DNA of 64,000 nt from Geomonas sp. Red32 (GTDB lineage: Bacteria; Desulfobacterota; Desulfuromonadia; Geobacterales; Geobacteraceae): the NCBI RefSeq assembly GCF_023652955.1, contig NZ_JAKLOY010000003.1:248001-312000 (forward strand), given 5' to 3'. The position numbers and the translations under genes are program-made. Below the pieces are notes generated by a model, which made no database searches, had not been told where the DNA came from, and was given only the letters and a program-made list of their open reading frames with translations. Every line of letters begins with the position of its first letter. The stretch's first letter is position 1. This document shows, in pieces, positions 1 through 8,504 of the stretch.

Positions 1-1
1 C

Positions 2-790
2 GAGGGGCCGGAAGAGGATCTGAAGCTGACCGCCAACACCCAGCCGGCCATCCTGGCCGCCAGCGTGGCCGCCTTCCGGGTCCTCAAGGAAGAGGCCACC
101 CTTTCCGCCTCCTTCATGGCGGGCCACTCGCTGGGCGAGTACTCCGCCCTGGTGGCCGCCGGCGCCCTCGACTTCGCCGACGCCCTCCGCACCGTCCGCG
201 CCCGCGGCACCTTCATGCAGGAAGCGGTGCCGGTAGGGGTAGGGGGGATGGCCGCCATCCTGGGTGTCGAGCCTCAGCTCCTCCAGGAGATCTGCGCGGA
301 AGCCGCCCAGGGGGAGATCGTTTCCCCTGCCAACTTCAACTCCCCGGGCCAGATCGTCATCGCCGGCCACGCCACCGCCGTGAACCGCGCCATCGAGATC
401 GCCAAGGGGAAAGGGTTTAGGAAGGCCATGCCGCTTCCGGTCTCCGCCCCCTTTCATTGCGCCCTCATGAAGCCGGCCGCCGACCGCCTGGCTGCCACCC
501 TGGAGCAGGTCGCGGTCTCCCCGCTCGTCACCCCGGTGGTGACCAACGTGGAAGCCAAACCGAACTCCGATGCCGCCCGCGTGAAGCCGCTTCTGGTCGA
601 GCAGGTCTGCTCCCCGGTTCTGTGGGATGCCTCGGTGCAGTGGATGGTAGCTAACGGCGTGACCGGTTTCGTCGAAATCGGCCCCGGCAAGGTGCTGGCC
701 GGTCTGGTCAAGAGGATCGCCAAGGAAGCGGCGACCTTCAACGTACAGGACGTGGCCGGCGTGAAGGCCATGGCGGGAGGTGTTGAATGA
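2..790 (+). CDS. fabD: Malonyl-CoA:ACP transacylase FabD, 5' end missing
   Basis: Moves malonyl groups from CoA to acyl carrier protein, feeding fatty-acid elongation in the cytoplasm. The reading frame is open from the first bases of the window, so the true start and roughly the first 45 residues lie upstream. The nucleophile elbow GHSLGEY is coded near 122-142 and the second catalytic motif APFHCALM near 447-470, so both the serine and the histidine of the family are visible. The stop overlaps the fabG start in an ATGA junction, which implies translational coupling. Identity is secure from motifs and neighbours. Confidence 0.96.
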   Translation, partial: EGPEEDLKLTANTQPAILAASVAAFRVLKEEATLSASFMAGHSLGEYSALVAAGALDFADALRTVRARGTFMQEAVPVGVGGMAAILGVEPQLLQEICAEAAQGEIVSPANFNSPGQIVIAGHATAVNRAIEIAKGKGFRKAMPLPVSAPFHCALMKPAADRLAATLEQVAVSPLVTPVVTNVEAKPNSDAARVKPLLVEQVCSPVLWDASVQWMVANGVTGFVEIGPGKVLAGLVKRIAKEAATFNVQDVAGVKAMAGGVE

Positions 791-1527
791 GTCTCAACGG
801 ACAGGTCGCCCTGGTAACCGGGGCATCCCGCGGTATCGGCCGCGCCATCGCGCTCAGACTGGCTGCCCAGGGGGCCGCCGTGGTGGTGACCGCCACCAGC
901 CTGGAGGGGGCCCAGAATACGGCCGGCGAGATCGCTGCTGCCGGCGGGAAGTCGCTCGCCGTCAAGGTCGACGTCTCCCAGGTGGCCGAGGTGGAGAACC
1001 TCTTCAAGGAGGCGCTGGCCGCCTTCGGGAAAATCGACATCCTGGTCAACAACGCCGGGATCACCAAGGACGGCCTTTTGCTCAGGATGAAGGAGTCCGA
1101 CTGGGACCAGGTCCTCGACGTGAACCTCAAGGGTGCCTTCAACTGCATCAAGGAGGCCGCCAAGGTGATGACCAAGGCCCGCTACGGCCGCATCGTCAAC
1201 GTGAGCTCCGTGGTGGGGGAGATGGGGAACCCCGGCCAGGCCAACTACTGCGCCTCCAAGGCCGGCCTGATCGGCCTTACCAAGAGCGTCGCCAAGGAGC
1301 TCGCCCGCCGCAACGTGACCGTCAACGCGGTCACCCCCGGCTTCATCGAGACCGACATGACCGCCGAGCTGGGTGACAAGGCCCGCGAGGCGCTCCAGGA
1401 TCAGATCCCGATGGGGAGACTCGGCTCCGGCGACGACATTGCCGCCGCCGTCCTCTTCCTCGTTTCCGACGGGGCGGGGTACATCACCGGTCACGTGCTG
1501 TCGGTGAATGGCGGCATGTACATGTAA
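787..1527 (+). CDS. fabG: 3-oxoacyl-[acyl-carrier-protein] reductase FabG
   Basis: NADPH-dependent reduction of beta-ketoacyl-ACP, the first reductive step of fatty-acid elongation. It is a 246-residue short-chain dehydrogenase of the usual family length: the cofactor motif TGASRGIG is at residues 11-18, NNAG at 88-91, and the catalytic triad S141, Y154 (YCASK) and K158 is complete. The ATG overlaps the fabD stop by four bases. A 133-base gap to acpP contains no clear promoter or terminator. Confidence 0.97.
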   Translation: MSLNGQVALVTGASRGIGRAIALRLAAQGAAVVVTATSLEGAQNTAGEIAAAGGKSLAVKVDVSQVAEVENLFKEALAAFGKIDILVNNAGITKDGLLLRMKESDWDQVLDVNLKGAFNCIKEAAKVMTKARYGRIVNVSSVVGEMGNPGQANYCASKAGLIGLTKSVAKELARRNVTVNAVTPGFIETDMTAELGDKAREALQDQIPMGRLGSGDDIAAAVLFLVSDGAGYITGHVLSVNGGMYM

Positions 1528-1660
1528 TTCATTGGAGCCGGGATTTGTTGAAAAGGCGCCAAAAATACCTTTTGCAAATTCGGCTTTTCATGCTATGAAA
1601 CTGAGGTGGCTTAACCCAATCACAATTGTCTGACGCAGCAAATCAAATGGAGGTGTATAG

Positions 1661-1894
1661 ATGGCTTCGATTGAAAAACGCATCAAAGAAATAGTCGCTG
1701 AGCAGCTCGGTGTCGATGAGGCTCAGGTAACCAATGAGTCCTCTTTCATGGACGACCTCGGCGCTGACTCCCTCGACACTGTTGAGCTCGTGATGGCTCT
1801 TGAAGAAGAGTTCGAAATCGAGATTTCCGACGAGGATGCCGAGAAGATTCAGTCCGTCCAGGACGCGATCGACTACATCACCGATCATACCTGA
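1661..1894 (+). CDS. acpP: Acyl carrier protein
   Basis: Small acidic carrier that holds growing acyl chains on a 4'-phosphopantetheine arm. The 77 residues carry the modification motif [10 protein letters not shown] with the acceptor serine at S37. A strong ribosome binding site (GGAGGT at 1649-1654) sits seven bases before the ATG, fitting the high expression expected for ACP. It lies between fabG and fabF in the standard fab order. A terminator-like hairpin follows and may lower readthrough into fabF relative to acpP. Confidence 0.98.
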   Translation: MASIEKRIKEIVAEQLGVDEAQVTNESSFMDDLGADSLDTVELVMALEEEFEIEISDEDAEKIQSVQDAIDYITDHT

Positions 1895-1914
1895 TTCAAA
1901 CTGACAGTACCCAA

Positions 1915-1940
1915 CGGGGGGAGTTTCACTTCCCCTTTTT
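1915..1940 (+). terminator. Hairpin plus T-run between acpP and fabF
   Basis: GGGGA (1918-1922) pairs with TCCCC (1931-1935), extended by a G-T pair, and is followed by five T (1936-1940). The stem is short, so this is probably a partial terminator that allows acpP to be made in excess over fabF; no new promoter was recognised before fabF. Confidence 0.5.
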
Positions 1941-1988
1941 CATGCCCGCAGACTGGCATGATGCATCAGATTTCAAGGAGTTCAGCGC

Positions 1989-3221
1989 ATGAGAAGAGTC
2001 GTCGTAACGGGTGTCGGCGTGGTCTCCCCCCTGGGGATCGGGAACGGCAAGAACTGGGAGGCCATCGTGGCCGGCAAGTCCGGCATCGCTCCCATAACCC
2101 GCTTTGATACTACCGATCTGCCGGTCAAGATCGCCGGCGAGGTCAAGGACTTCGTCGCCGAGGAGTTCATCGACAAGAAAGAGGTCAAGAAGATGGACCT
2201 CTTCATCCAGTACTCCCTGGCCGCAGCCCACTTCGCCATGGAGGACTCGGGGCTGGTAATCAACGAGGAAAACGCCGAGAGGGTAGGGGTCCTGGTGGGC
2301 GCCGGCCTGGGCGGGCTTCCTGCCATCGAGCGCTACCACACCGCGCTCGCGGAAGGCGGCTACAAGAAGATCTCCCCCTTCTTCATCCCGATGCTGATCA
2401 TCAACCTGGCTCCCGGCCACATCTCCATGCGCTTCGGGGCCAAGGGGCCGAACGTCTCGTCGGTCTCCGCCTGCGCTACCGGCACCCACTCGATCGGTGA
2501 CGCCTACCATATGATCAAGCGCGGCGACGCCGACGCCATGATCGCCGGCGGCACCGAATCGACCGTCACCCCGCTTGGCATCGGCGGCTTCGCCGTCATG
2601 AAGGCGCTCTCCACCAACAACGACGATCCGGCCTCCGCTTCCCGCCCCTTCGACAAGGGTAGGGACGGTTTCGTCCTCTCCGAGGGCTCCGGCATCGTGG
2701 TGCTCGAGGAGTACGAGGCCGCCAAGGCCCGCGGCGCCAAGATCTACGGCGAGATCGTCGGCTACGGCCTCTCCGGCGACGCCTACCACCTGACCAGCCC
2801 GGCTCCGGGCGGGGAAGGGGCGGCCCGCTGCATGAAGATGGCGCTCGCCACCGCGGGGCTGAACCCCGAGCAGGTCGACTACATCAACGCCCACGGGACC
2901 TCGACCCCCTACGGCGACCTGTACGAGACCATGGCCGTCAAGTCCGTCTTCGGCGACCATGCCTACAAGCTGATGGTCTCCTCCACCAAGTCCATGACCG
3001 GCCACCTCCTCGGTGCCGCCGGCGGCGTGGAGGCGGTCTTCACCCTGATGGGGATGCAGAAGTCGGTGGCCCCCCCGACCATCAACCTGCACGAGCCGGA
3101 TCCCGACTGCGATCTCGACTACGTCGCCAACACCGCCCGCGATGCCAAGATCGAGTACGCCATGAGCAACTCCTTCGGCTTCGGCGGCACCAACGCCACC
3201 CTGCTCTTCAAGAGGATCTAG
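1989..3221 (+). CDS. fabF: 3-oxoacyl-[acyl-carrier-protein] synthase II FabF
   Basis: Condensing enzyme that elongates acyl-ACP with malonyl-ACP. The 410 residues match the family length. The Cys-His-His active site is complete: C162 in SACATGTHSIG, H302 in NAHGTSTPYGD and H339 in KSMTGHLLGAAG. The gene is 95 bases after acpP and two bases before rpiB, so fabF and rpiB are probably on one transcript. The ATG at 1989 starts exactly at the conserved MRRVVVTGVG beginning. Confidence 0.97.
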   Translation: MRRVVVTGVGVVSPLGIGNGKNWEAIVAGKSGIAPITRFDTTDLPVKIAGEVKDFVAEEFIDKKEVKKMDLFIQYSLAAAHFAMEDSGLVINEENAERVGVLVGAGLGGLPAIERYHTALAEGGYKKISPFFIPMLIINLAPGHISMRFGAKGPNVSSVSACATGTHSIGDAYHMIKRGDADAMIAGGTESTVTPLGIGGFAVMKALSTNNDDPASASRPFDKGRDGFVLSEGSGIVVLEEYEAAKARGAKIYGEIVGYGLSGDAYHLTSPAPGGEGAARCMKMALATAGLNPEQVDYINAHGTSTPYGDLYETMAVKSVFGDHAYKLMVSSTKSMTGHLLGAAGGVEAVFTLMGMQKSVAPPTINLHEPDPDCDLDYVANTARDAKIEYAMSNSFGFGGTNATLLFKRI

Positions 3222-3223
3222 CG

Positions 3224-3679
3224 ATGATAGTGATTGGAAGCGACCACGGCGGTCTCGAGCTCAAGGAGGAGATCAAGAAACTTCTCCAGGAGCGCGGCAT
3301 CGCCTGCCAGGACCTCGGCACCAACAACGGCGACTCGGTCGACTACCCCGACTTCGGGGTGCAGGTCGCCAAGCGGGTCTCCACCGGGGCGGCCGAGAAG
3401 GGGATCCTGGTCTGCGGCACCGGGATCGGGATGTCCATCGTGGCCAACAAGTTCCCGAAGGTGAGGGCGGCTCTGGCCACTGACGTCTTCATGGCCACCA
3501 TGGCCAAGGAGCACAACAACGCCAACATCCTGGTGCTGGGGGGGCGGGTCATCAGTGCCGGGCTCGCCCGCGAGATGGTCTGCGCCTGGCTCGATACCGA
3601 GTTCGCCGCCGGCCGTCACCAGAACCGCCTGGACAAGATCACCGCGCTGGAGGGTGAGCTGAAGATCACCTGCTGCTAA
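3224..3679 (+). CDS. rpiB: Ribose-5-phosphate isomerase B
   Basis: Interconverts ribose 5-phosphate and ribulose 5-phosphate in the non-oxidative pentose phosphate pathway. At 151 residues it has normal RpiB/LacAB size. The SDHGG motif (residues 6-10), catalytic C64 in CGTGIGMSI and H97 in KEHNNAN are present. It starts two bases after the fabF stop and is followed by a strong terminator, so it closes the fab transcript. Confidence 0.95.
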   Translation: MIVIGSDHGGLELKEEIKKLLQERGIACQDLGTNNGDSVDYPDFGVQVAKRVSTGAAEKGILVCGTGIGMSIVANKFPKVRAALATDVFMATMAKEHNNANILVLGGRVISAGLAREMVCAWLDTEFAAGRHQNRLDKITALEGELKITCC

Positions 3680-3719
3680 CCGGCGGCCGGGGTAACTCCC
3701 GGAAAACCCAAGAAAAACG

Positions 3720-3750
3720 ACGGGACTCCATAAAAGTCCCGTTTTCTTTT
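3720..3750 (+). terminator. Intrinsic terminator after rpiB
   Basis: ACGGGACT (3720-3727) and AGTCCCGT (3735-3742) form a perfect 8-bp stem with a 7-base loop and run into TTTTCTTTT. It ends the fabDG-acpP-fabF-rpiB unit 27 bases before the glyA start. Confidence 0.85.
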
Positions 3751-3776
3751 AACACCAAAAATTTCAGGAGAAAGAC

Positions 3777-5024
3777 ATGTCCGTACTGGAAACTTTCGAT
3801 CCGGCAGTGGCCGAGGCGATCCGCCTCGAGACCGAGCGCCAGGAGTACAACCTCGAACTGATCGCTTCGGAGAACTTCGTCTCCCCGGCGGTTTTGGAAG
3901 CCCAGGGCTCGGTGCTGACCAACAAGTACGCGGAAGGCTACCCCGGTAAGCGCTACTACGGAGGCTGCCACAACGTCGACATCGTCGAGAATCTGGCCAT
4001 CGAAAGGGCCAAGGAGCTCTTCGGCGCCGACCACGCGAACGTGCAGCCGCACTCCGGCTCCCAGGCCAACATGGCGGTCTACTTCTCCGTGCTGAAGCCG
4101 GGCGACACCGTGCTCGGCATGAACCTCGCCCACGGCGGGCATCTCACCCACGGCTCCCCGGTCAACTTCTCCGGCAAGCTCTTCAACATCGTCCCCTACG
4201 GCGTCTCCCGCGAGACCGGCAGGATCGATTACGAAGAGACCGAGCGCCTGGCCGTCGAGCACAAGCCGAAGATGATCGTGGTGGGCGCCTCCGCCTACCC
4301 GCGCGTGCTGGACTTCGAGGCCTTCCGCAGGATCGCTGACAAGGTGGGCGCCGTCCTCATGGTGGACATGGCCCACATCGCCGGCCTAGTGGCCGCCGGG
4401 GTGCACCCGAGCCCGGTCCCCTACGCCGAGTTCGTGACCACCACCACCCATAAGACCCTCAGGGGACCGCGCGGCGGCATGATCCTCTGCCGCGAGGACT
4501 ACGCGAAGACCCTGAACTCCAACATCTTCCCGGGCATCCAGGGTGGCCCCCTCATGCACGTGATCGCCGCCAAGGCGGTGGCCTTCAAGGAGGCGCTCTC
4601 CCCCGAGTTCAAGACCTACCAGCAGCAGATCGTCAAGAATGCCCAGGCGCTGGCCGCCGCCCTCACCAAGCGCGGCTTCAAGCTCACCTCCGGCGGGACC
4701 GACAACCACCTCATGCTGGTCGACCTCACCGAGACCGAGCTGACCGGCAAGGTGGCCGAGGAAGCGCTCGACCGCGCCGGGATCACCGTCAACAAGAACG
4801 GTATCCCCTTCGACACCCGCTCGCCGTTCATCACCTCCGGCATCCGGATCGGCACCCCGGCGGCCACCACCCATGGCCTCAAGGAAGCCGAGATGGAGCA
4901 GGTGGCAGGCCTCATCGCCGAGGTGCTCGGCAACGTCAACGACGAGGCGAAGCTCGCTGCGGTGAAAAAGCAGGTCAATGCCCTCATGAAGCAGTTCCCG
5001 CTCTACGCCGGCAGGCTCCGGTAA
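3777..5024 (+). CDS. glyA: Serine hydroxymethyltransferase
   Basis: PLP enzyme that converts serine and tetrahydrofolate to glycine and methylene-tetrahydrofolate, the main source of one-carbon units. The 415-residue protein has the expected length, with the PLP lysine K226 in [10 protein letters not shown] and the N-terminal signature [10 protein letters not shown]. An AGGAG ribosome binding site lies seven to ten bases before the ATG. It stands between two terminator-like hairpins and so is probably monocistronic; its own promoter was not identified because it would have to overlap the rpiB terminator. Confidence 0.97.
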   Translation: MSVLETFDPAVAEAIRLETERQEYNLELIASENFVSPAVLEAQGSVLTNKYAEGYPGKRYYGGCHNVDIVENLAIERAKELFGADHANVQPHSGSQANMAVYFSVLKPGDTVLGMNLAHGGHLTHGSPVNFSGKLFNIVPYGVSRETGRIDYEETERLAVEHKPKMIVVGASAYPRVLDFEAFRRIADKVGAVLMVDMAHIAGLVAAGVHPSPVPYAEFVTTTTHKTLRGPRGGMILCREDYAKTLNSNIFPGIQGGPLMHVIAAKAVAFKEALSPEFKTYQQQIVKNAQALAAALTKRGFKLTSGGTDNHLMLVDLTETELTGKVAEEALDRAGITVNKNGIPFDTRSPFITSGIRIGTPAATTHGLKEAEMEQVAGLIAEVLGNVNDEAKLAAVKKQVNALMKQFPLYAGRLR

Positions 5025-5050
5025 CCGGCGGAAACTACAGGTAATCGCAG

Positions 5051-5076
5051 AGGAGGGGGAGGGAACTCCCCCTCCT
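5051..5076. terminator. Perfect GC-rich hairpin after glyA
   Basis: An 11-bp perfect inverted repeat, AGGAGGGGGAG (5051-5061) and CTCCCCCTCCT (5066-5076), is closed by a GGAA tetraloop 27 bases after the glyA stop. There is no T-run, so it may be a transcript-end stabiliser or a Rho-assisted terminator rather than a classic intrinsic one. Confidence 0.5.
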
Positions 5077-5139
5077 CCCACCCCATACCCGGATCGCCAT
5101 CGCCATGCAGAGAAATTTTTCCTATTGCAGAATTTCCCC

Positions 5140-5167
5140 TTGACAGCGGCAGCGACCTTAGTTATAA
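5140..5167 (+). promoter_or_regulatory. Sigma-70 promoter of the Rrf2-type regulator
   Basis: TTGACA at 5140-5145 and TTATAA at 5162-5167 with a 16-base spacer (or TATAAC at 5163-5168 with 17). The following palindrome at 5167-5189 would cover the transcription start, the expected position for autorepression. Confidence 0.75.
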
Positions 5168-5189
5168 CAGGATCAAAATGATCCTAAAG
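5167..5189. promoter_or_regulatory. Candidate Rrf2 operator, copy 1
   Basis: Inverted repeat AGGAT-N7-ATCCT (5169-5185) inside a 23-bp block that starts ACAGGA and ends TCCTAAAG. The same block, 17 of 23 bases identical, occurs upstream of cydA at 5671-5693. It sits immediately downstream of the -10 box of the regulator gene. Confidence 0.6.
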
Positions 5190-5200
5190 GTGTTTTATCT

Positions 5201-5626
5201 ATGATGGAACTGACCCGCAAGGGAGAATACGCGATTAGAGGCATCATCTACCTGGCCCAGCAGCCCCCGGGGCGGGTATCGCTCATCAGCGAGATCGCGG
5301 CGGCGGCCGATGTGCCGCAGACCTTCCTGGCCAAGATCTTCCAGAGCTTCGCCAAGCTCGGCCTGGTGGTCTCCTCCCGCGGTACCGGCGGCGGCTTCGT
5401 CCTGGCCCGTCCGGCATCCGCCATCACCATGCGCGAAGTGGTGGAGGCGGTGGAAGGGCCCATCCTCCCCAATCGTTGCCTCCTCGGTGCCTCCTGCGAA
5501 CGGGGCACCGGGCACTGCCTGGTGCACGACGTCTGGCGCCAGGTCCAGACCGAGGTGGTCAACATCCTCGATGCAGTCACCATTGATACTTTGGCACGTG
5601 GCCGTGACGGCCGTGACGCCGCCTGA
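5201..5626 (+). CDS. Rrf2-family transcriptional regulator, probable Fe-S sensor
   Basis: A 141-residue winged-helix regulator of the IscR/NsrR/RsrR family. The N-terminus MELTRKGEYAIRGIIYLA and the helix-turn-helix around residues 27-60 are typical. Three cysteines, C93, C99 and C106 (C-x5-C-x6-C), lie where family members bind an iron-sulfur cluster. Two ATGs are adjacent (5201 and 5204); either could start it. It precedes cydAB, and both genes have the same palindromic block upstream, so the simplest reading is a redox, oxygen or NO sensor controlling itself and cytochrome bd. Which cluster and which signal cannot be told from sequence. Confidence 0.85.
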   Translation: MMELTRKGEYAIRGIIYLAQQPPGRVSLISEIAAAADVPQTFLAKIFQSFAKLGLVVSSRGTGGGFVLARPASAITMREVVEAVEGPILPNRCLLGASCERGTGHCLVHDVWRQVQTEVVNILDAVTIDTLARGRDGRDAA

Positions 5627-5647
5627 CCGGGCGGGGCACGGCCTTTT
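5609..5647 (+). terminator. Terminator overlapping the end of the Rrf2 gene
   Basis: GGCCGTG (5609-5615) pairs with CACGGCC (5637-5643) around a GC-rich inner stem, followed by TTTT (5644-5647). The stem straddles the stop codon and separates the regulator transcript from cydAB. Confidence 0.6.
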
Positions 5648-5670
5648 GAGCTAAAAAATTTTGCCCAAAA

Positions 5671-5693
5671 ACAGGACTAAGCCGGTCCTAAAG
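5671..5693. promoter_or_regulatory. Candidate Rrf2 operator, copy 2, upstream of cydA
   Basis: Inverted repeat AGGAC-N7-GTCCT (5673-5689) in the same 23-bp frame (ACAGGA...TCCTAAAG) as the site at 5167-5189. A TATACA hexamer at 5700-5705 could be the -10 box; no good -35 hexamer is visible at the right distance, and the palindrome covers that position, so the site could work as an activator or repressor site. Confidence 0.6.
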
Positions 5694-5790
5694 ATCCTGT
5701 ATACAACATCCGGGGTCTTTTTTCTGCGCGCTACGTCAGCCTCTTCGGTATCGGCATAAATTCAGCATCACAACAAAAAGGAGGAAGCAG

Positions 5791-7164
5791 ATGGATGTTC
5801 TCACCCTAAGCCGGCTGCAGTTCGCCCTCACCAGCATGTTCCACTTCATTTTCGTACCGCTCACCCTGGGACTCTCGATTCTGACCGCTATCATCGAGAC
5901 CCGCTACGTGCAGACCGGCAACGAAGTCTACAAGAAGATGGCCAAATTCTGGGGCAAGCTGTTCCTGATCAACTTCGCCATCGGGGTCGTGACCGGTGTC
6001 ACCCTCGAGTTCCAGTTCGGCATGAACTGGGCGGAATACTCCCGGTACGTGGGCGACATCTTCGGCGCGCCGCTGGCCATCGAGGCCACCGTCGCCTTCT
6101 TCATGGAGTCGGTCTTCATCGGGGTCTGGGCCTTCGGGTGGGAAAAAGTTTCTAAGAAGGCGCACCTGGTTTCCATCTGGCTGGTGGGGATCGGTACCAA
6201 CCTCTCCGCCCTCTGGATCCTTTTGGCCAACGGCTGGATGCAGCATCCGGTAGGTTACGTGCTGAGAAACGGCCGCGCCGAGATGGTCGACTTTCTGGCC
6301 GTGGCCACCAACCCGGTCGGTCTCCTCAAGTTCGGCCACCAGGTCACCTCCGGTTATACGGTTGCCGCCTTCTTCGTGATGGGGATCTCCGCCTGGCACC
6401 TGCTCCGCAAGCAGAACCCCGACTTCTTCAAGAAATCCTTCGCCATCGCCGCCGTGTTCGGCTTCATCGCCACCATCGCGGTGGCCGTCATCGGTGACCT
6501 GCACGCCGCCGAGGTCGCCAAGACCCAGCCGTCCAAGTTCGCCGCCATGGAAGCGGTCTGGGAGAACTGCAGCAACGCTCCCCTCCACCTGATCTCCTTC
6601 CCGGACGAGAGCAACCAGTGCAACCTGGTCTCGGCGCTGCCGGTGCCGAGCCTCCTCTCCATCCTGGCCTTCCATGACCCCAACGCCGTCATCAAGGGGC
6701 TCAACTCCTTCCCGAAATCCGAGCGCCCGCCGGTCACCCCGGTCTTCATGAGCTTCAGGCTGATGGTCGGGCTCGGCACCCTGTTCCTGCTGCTGGCCGG
6801 TCTGGGGCTCTACTTCTCCAAGAAAGGGACCCTCGAGAAGAACCGCTGGTTCCTTTACCTGCTGGTCTGGTCCATTCCGCTCCCCTACATCGCCAACCAG
6901 CTCGGCTGGGTCGTCGCCGAGGTAGGGCGCCAGCCCTGGATCGTCAACGGGGTCATGAAGACCTCCGACGCGGTCTCCAAGGCGGTCACCCTGCCGCAGA
7001 TCATCTTCTCGCTGGTGACCTTCACCCTCCTTTACACGCTGCTCGGTTTCGTGGACATCTACCTGCTGATGAAGTTCGCCCGCAAAGGGCCGGAAGGGCA
7101 CAACGAGAAGGTAGCCCACGAATCGGATGAGATTTCTTTCGCCGCCGACGCGGCAACCAACTAG
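5791..7164 (+). CDS. cydA: Cytochrome bd quinol oxidase subunit I
   Basis: Haem-bearing subunit of the high-affinity bd oxidase in the inner membrane, which reduces O2 with quinol electrons. The probable axial haem ligands H18 and H183 and a Met in FMSFRLMVGLG (about M325) are present, as is the GRQPW motif at 379-383. At 457 residues it is shorter than the 522-residue Escherichia coli protein, placing it in the short Q-loop class. A good ribosome binding site (AAGGAGGAAG) precedes the ATG. It is followed by cydB at 13 bases. In a mainly anaerobic lineage such an oxidase would serve oxygen scavenging; that is inference. Confidence 0.95.
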   Translation: MDVLTLSRLQFALTSMFHFIFVPLTLGLSILTAIIETRYVQTGNEVYKKMAKFWGKLFLINFAIGVVTGVTLEFQFGMNWAEYSRYVGDIFGAPLAIEATVAFFMESVFIGVWAFGWEKVSKKAHLVSIWLVGIGTNLSALWILLANGWMQHPVGYVLRNGRAEMVDFLAVATNPVGLLKFGHQVTSGYTVAAFFVMGISAWHLLRKQNPDFFKKSFAIAAVFGFIATIAVAVIGDLHAAEVAKTQPSKFAAMEAVWENCSNAPLHLISFPDESNQCNLVSALPVPSLLSILAFHDPNAVIKGLNSFPKSERPPVTPVFMSFRLMVGLGTLFLLLAGLGLYFSKKGTLEKNRWFLYLLVWSIPLPYIANQLGWVVAEVGRQPWIVNGVMKTSDAVSKAVTLPQIIFSLVTFTLLYTLLGFVDIYLLMKFARKGPEGHNEKVAHESDEISFAADAATN

Positions 7165-7177
7165 GAGGTGAGCTGAG

Positions 7178-8206
7178 ATGGAATTCCAGATTACTTGGTT
7201 TGTACTTTGGGGCGTCCTTTGGGCGGTGTACTTCATGCTTGACGGCTTCGTGCTCGGTGGCGGCATCCTGCACCGCGTGCTGGCCAAGACCGACGCCGAG
7301 CGCCGGGTGGTGATCAACGCCTTCGGCCCGGTGTGGGACGGCAACGAGGTCTGGCTGCTGACCGCGGGCGGCGCGACCTTCGCAGCCTTCCCGACCGCCT
7401 ACGCCCAGATGTTCAGCTACCTTTACACCGCGCTCTTTTTGCTCCTCGCCTCCCTCATCGTGCGCGGGGTCTCCTTCGAGTTCCGCAGCAAGGAGGAGGG
7501 GGCTGCCTGGAGAGGCACCTGGGACACCGTCATCGTGGTCACGAGCTTCCTCCCGGCCCTGCTCTTCGGCGTCGCTTTCGGCAACATCTTCGAGGGGCTT
7601 CCGATGGACGCCCAGGGGTACCACGGCGGCCTGCTGTCGCTCCTTAACCCCTACGGACTGGTGACCGGCGTCCTCTTCGTGCTCCTGTTCCTCGTGCATG
7701 GCGCCCTCTACCTCTCCCTCAAAACCGTCGGCTCCCTGAGCAAGAAGGCGGAAGATCTCGCCAAGACCCTCTGGCTGCCGCTCACCGTGGTCGCCGTCGG
7801 CTTCCTGGTCTTCACCGCCTTCGCCACCAAGCTCTACAACACCTACCTGGCCCACCCGGTGCTGCTGATCGCCCCGGTGCTCGCCGTGGTGTCGCTCCTC
7901 TCCATCCGGGCCCTGCTGGCCAAAGCCGCCCCGGGCAAGGCCTTCGCCGCCTCCTGCCTGACCGTGCTGGCCGTGGTGGCCACCGGCGTGATCGGACTCT
8001 TCCCGAACCTGATTCCGTCCACCCTGGACCCGAACTACAGCCTGACCATCTTCAACAGCTCCTCCTCGCTGTACACCCTGAAAATCATGACCGCCGTCGC
8101 GCTGATCTTCGTCCCGATCGTGATCCTCTACAAGATCTGGGCTTACCGGGTCTTTAGGGAGCGGCTCACCACCGAGGCGGTACTGGCCGACCACGAAGCC
8201 TACTAA
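7178..8206 (+). CDS. cydB: Cytochrome bd quinol oxidase subunit II
   Basis: Partner membrane subunit of CydA, 342 residues with about eight hydrophobic helices. The N-terminal WFVLWGVLWAVYFMLDGFVLGGGIL and the following FGPVWDGNEVWLLTAGGATFAAFP are strongly conserved in CydB. AGGAGGTGAG lies just before the ATG. No cydX-like short ORF or cydCD exporter genes follow; the operon ends in a strong hairpin. Confidence 0.95.
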   Translation: MEFQITWFVLWGVLWAVYFMLDGFVLGGGILHRVLAKTDAERRVVINAFGPVWDGNEVWLLTAGGATFAAFPTAYAQMFSYLYTALFLLLASLIVRGVSFEFRSKEEGAAWRGTWDTVIVVTSFLPALLFGVAFGNIFEGLPMDAQGYHGGLLSLLNPYGLVTGVLFVLLFLVHGALYLSLKTVGSLSKKAEDLAKTLWLPLTVVAVGFLVFTAFATKLYNTYLAHPVLLIAPVLAVVSLLSIRALLAKAAPGKAFAASCLTVLAVVATGVIGLFPNLIPSTLDPNYSLTIFNSSSSLYTLKIMTAVALIFVPIVILYKIWAYRVFRERLTTEAVLADHEAY

Positions 8207-8222
8207 CTCTTCCGCAGTACCC

Positions 8223-8260
8223 GCTCCCCCAGCCCGGCCGGCTGGGGGAGCGCCCGTTTT
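8223..8260 (+). terminator. Intrinsic terminator of cydAB
   Basis: A perfect 12-bp stem, GCTCCCCCAGCC (8223-8234) with GGCTGGGGGAGC (8240-8251), a 5-base loop, and TTTT at 8257-8260, 17 bases after the cydB stop. Confidence 0.8.
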
Positions 8261-8302
8261 ACCCCCTCCCGATCGCCGGAACCTTCAAAAGGGTATTCTA
8301 GG

Positions 8303-8331
8303 TTGACAAATTCACTCCTCCTTTGTTACTT
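8303..8331 (+). promoter_or_regulatory. Weak candidate promoter of tig
   Basis: A perfect TTGACA (8303-8308) is followed at 17-18 bases by poor -10 matches around 8326-8332. It would give a leader of about 170 bases that includes a perfect 8-bp hairpin, GCGGCAGG (8450-8457) with CCTGCCGC (8464-8471), ending 33 bases before the tig ATG. Confidence 0.35.
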
Positions 8332-8504
8332 TACGCCTTTGCCGCGTGCCCAAATGCGGCCGCCCACCGGCGGCCCCCGGGTGGCAACTGGCCAACGACG
8401 CCCCGTAGAACCCTCCACGTTTCCCCGCCGATACCACGCACGAGGCATTGCGGCAGGCCCGATCCTGCCGCTATAGATTGATTAAGTGATAAAGAGAGGA
8501 AATC

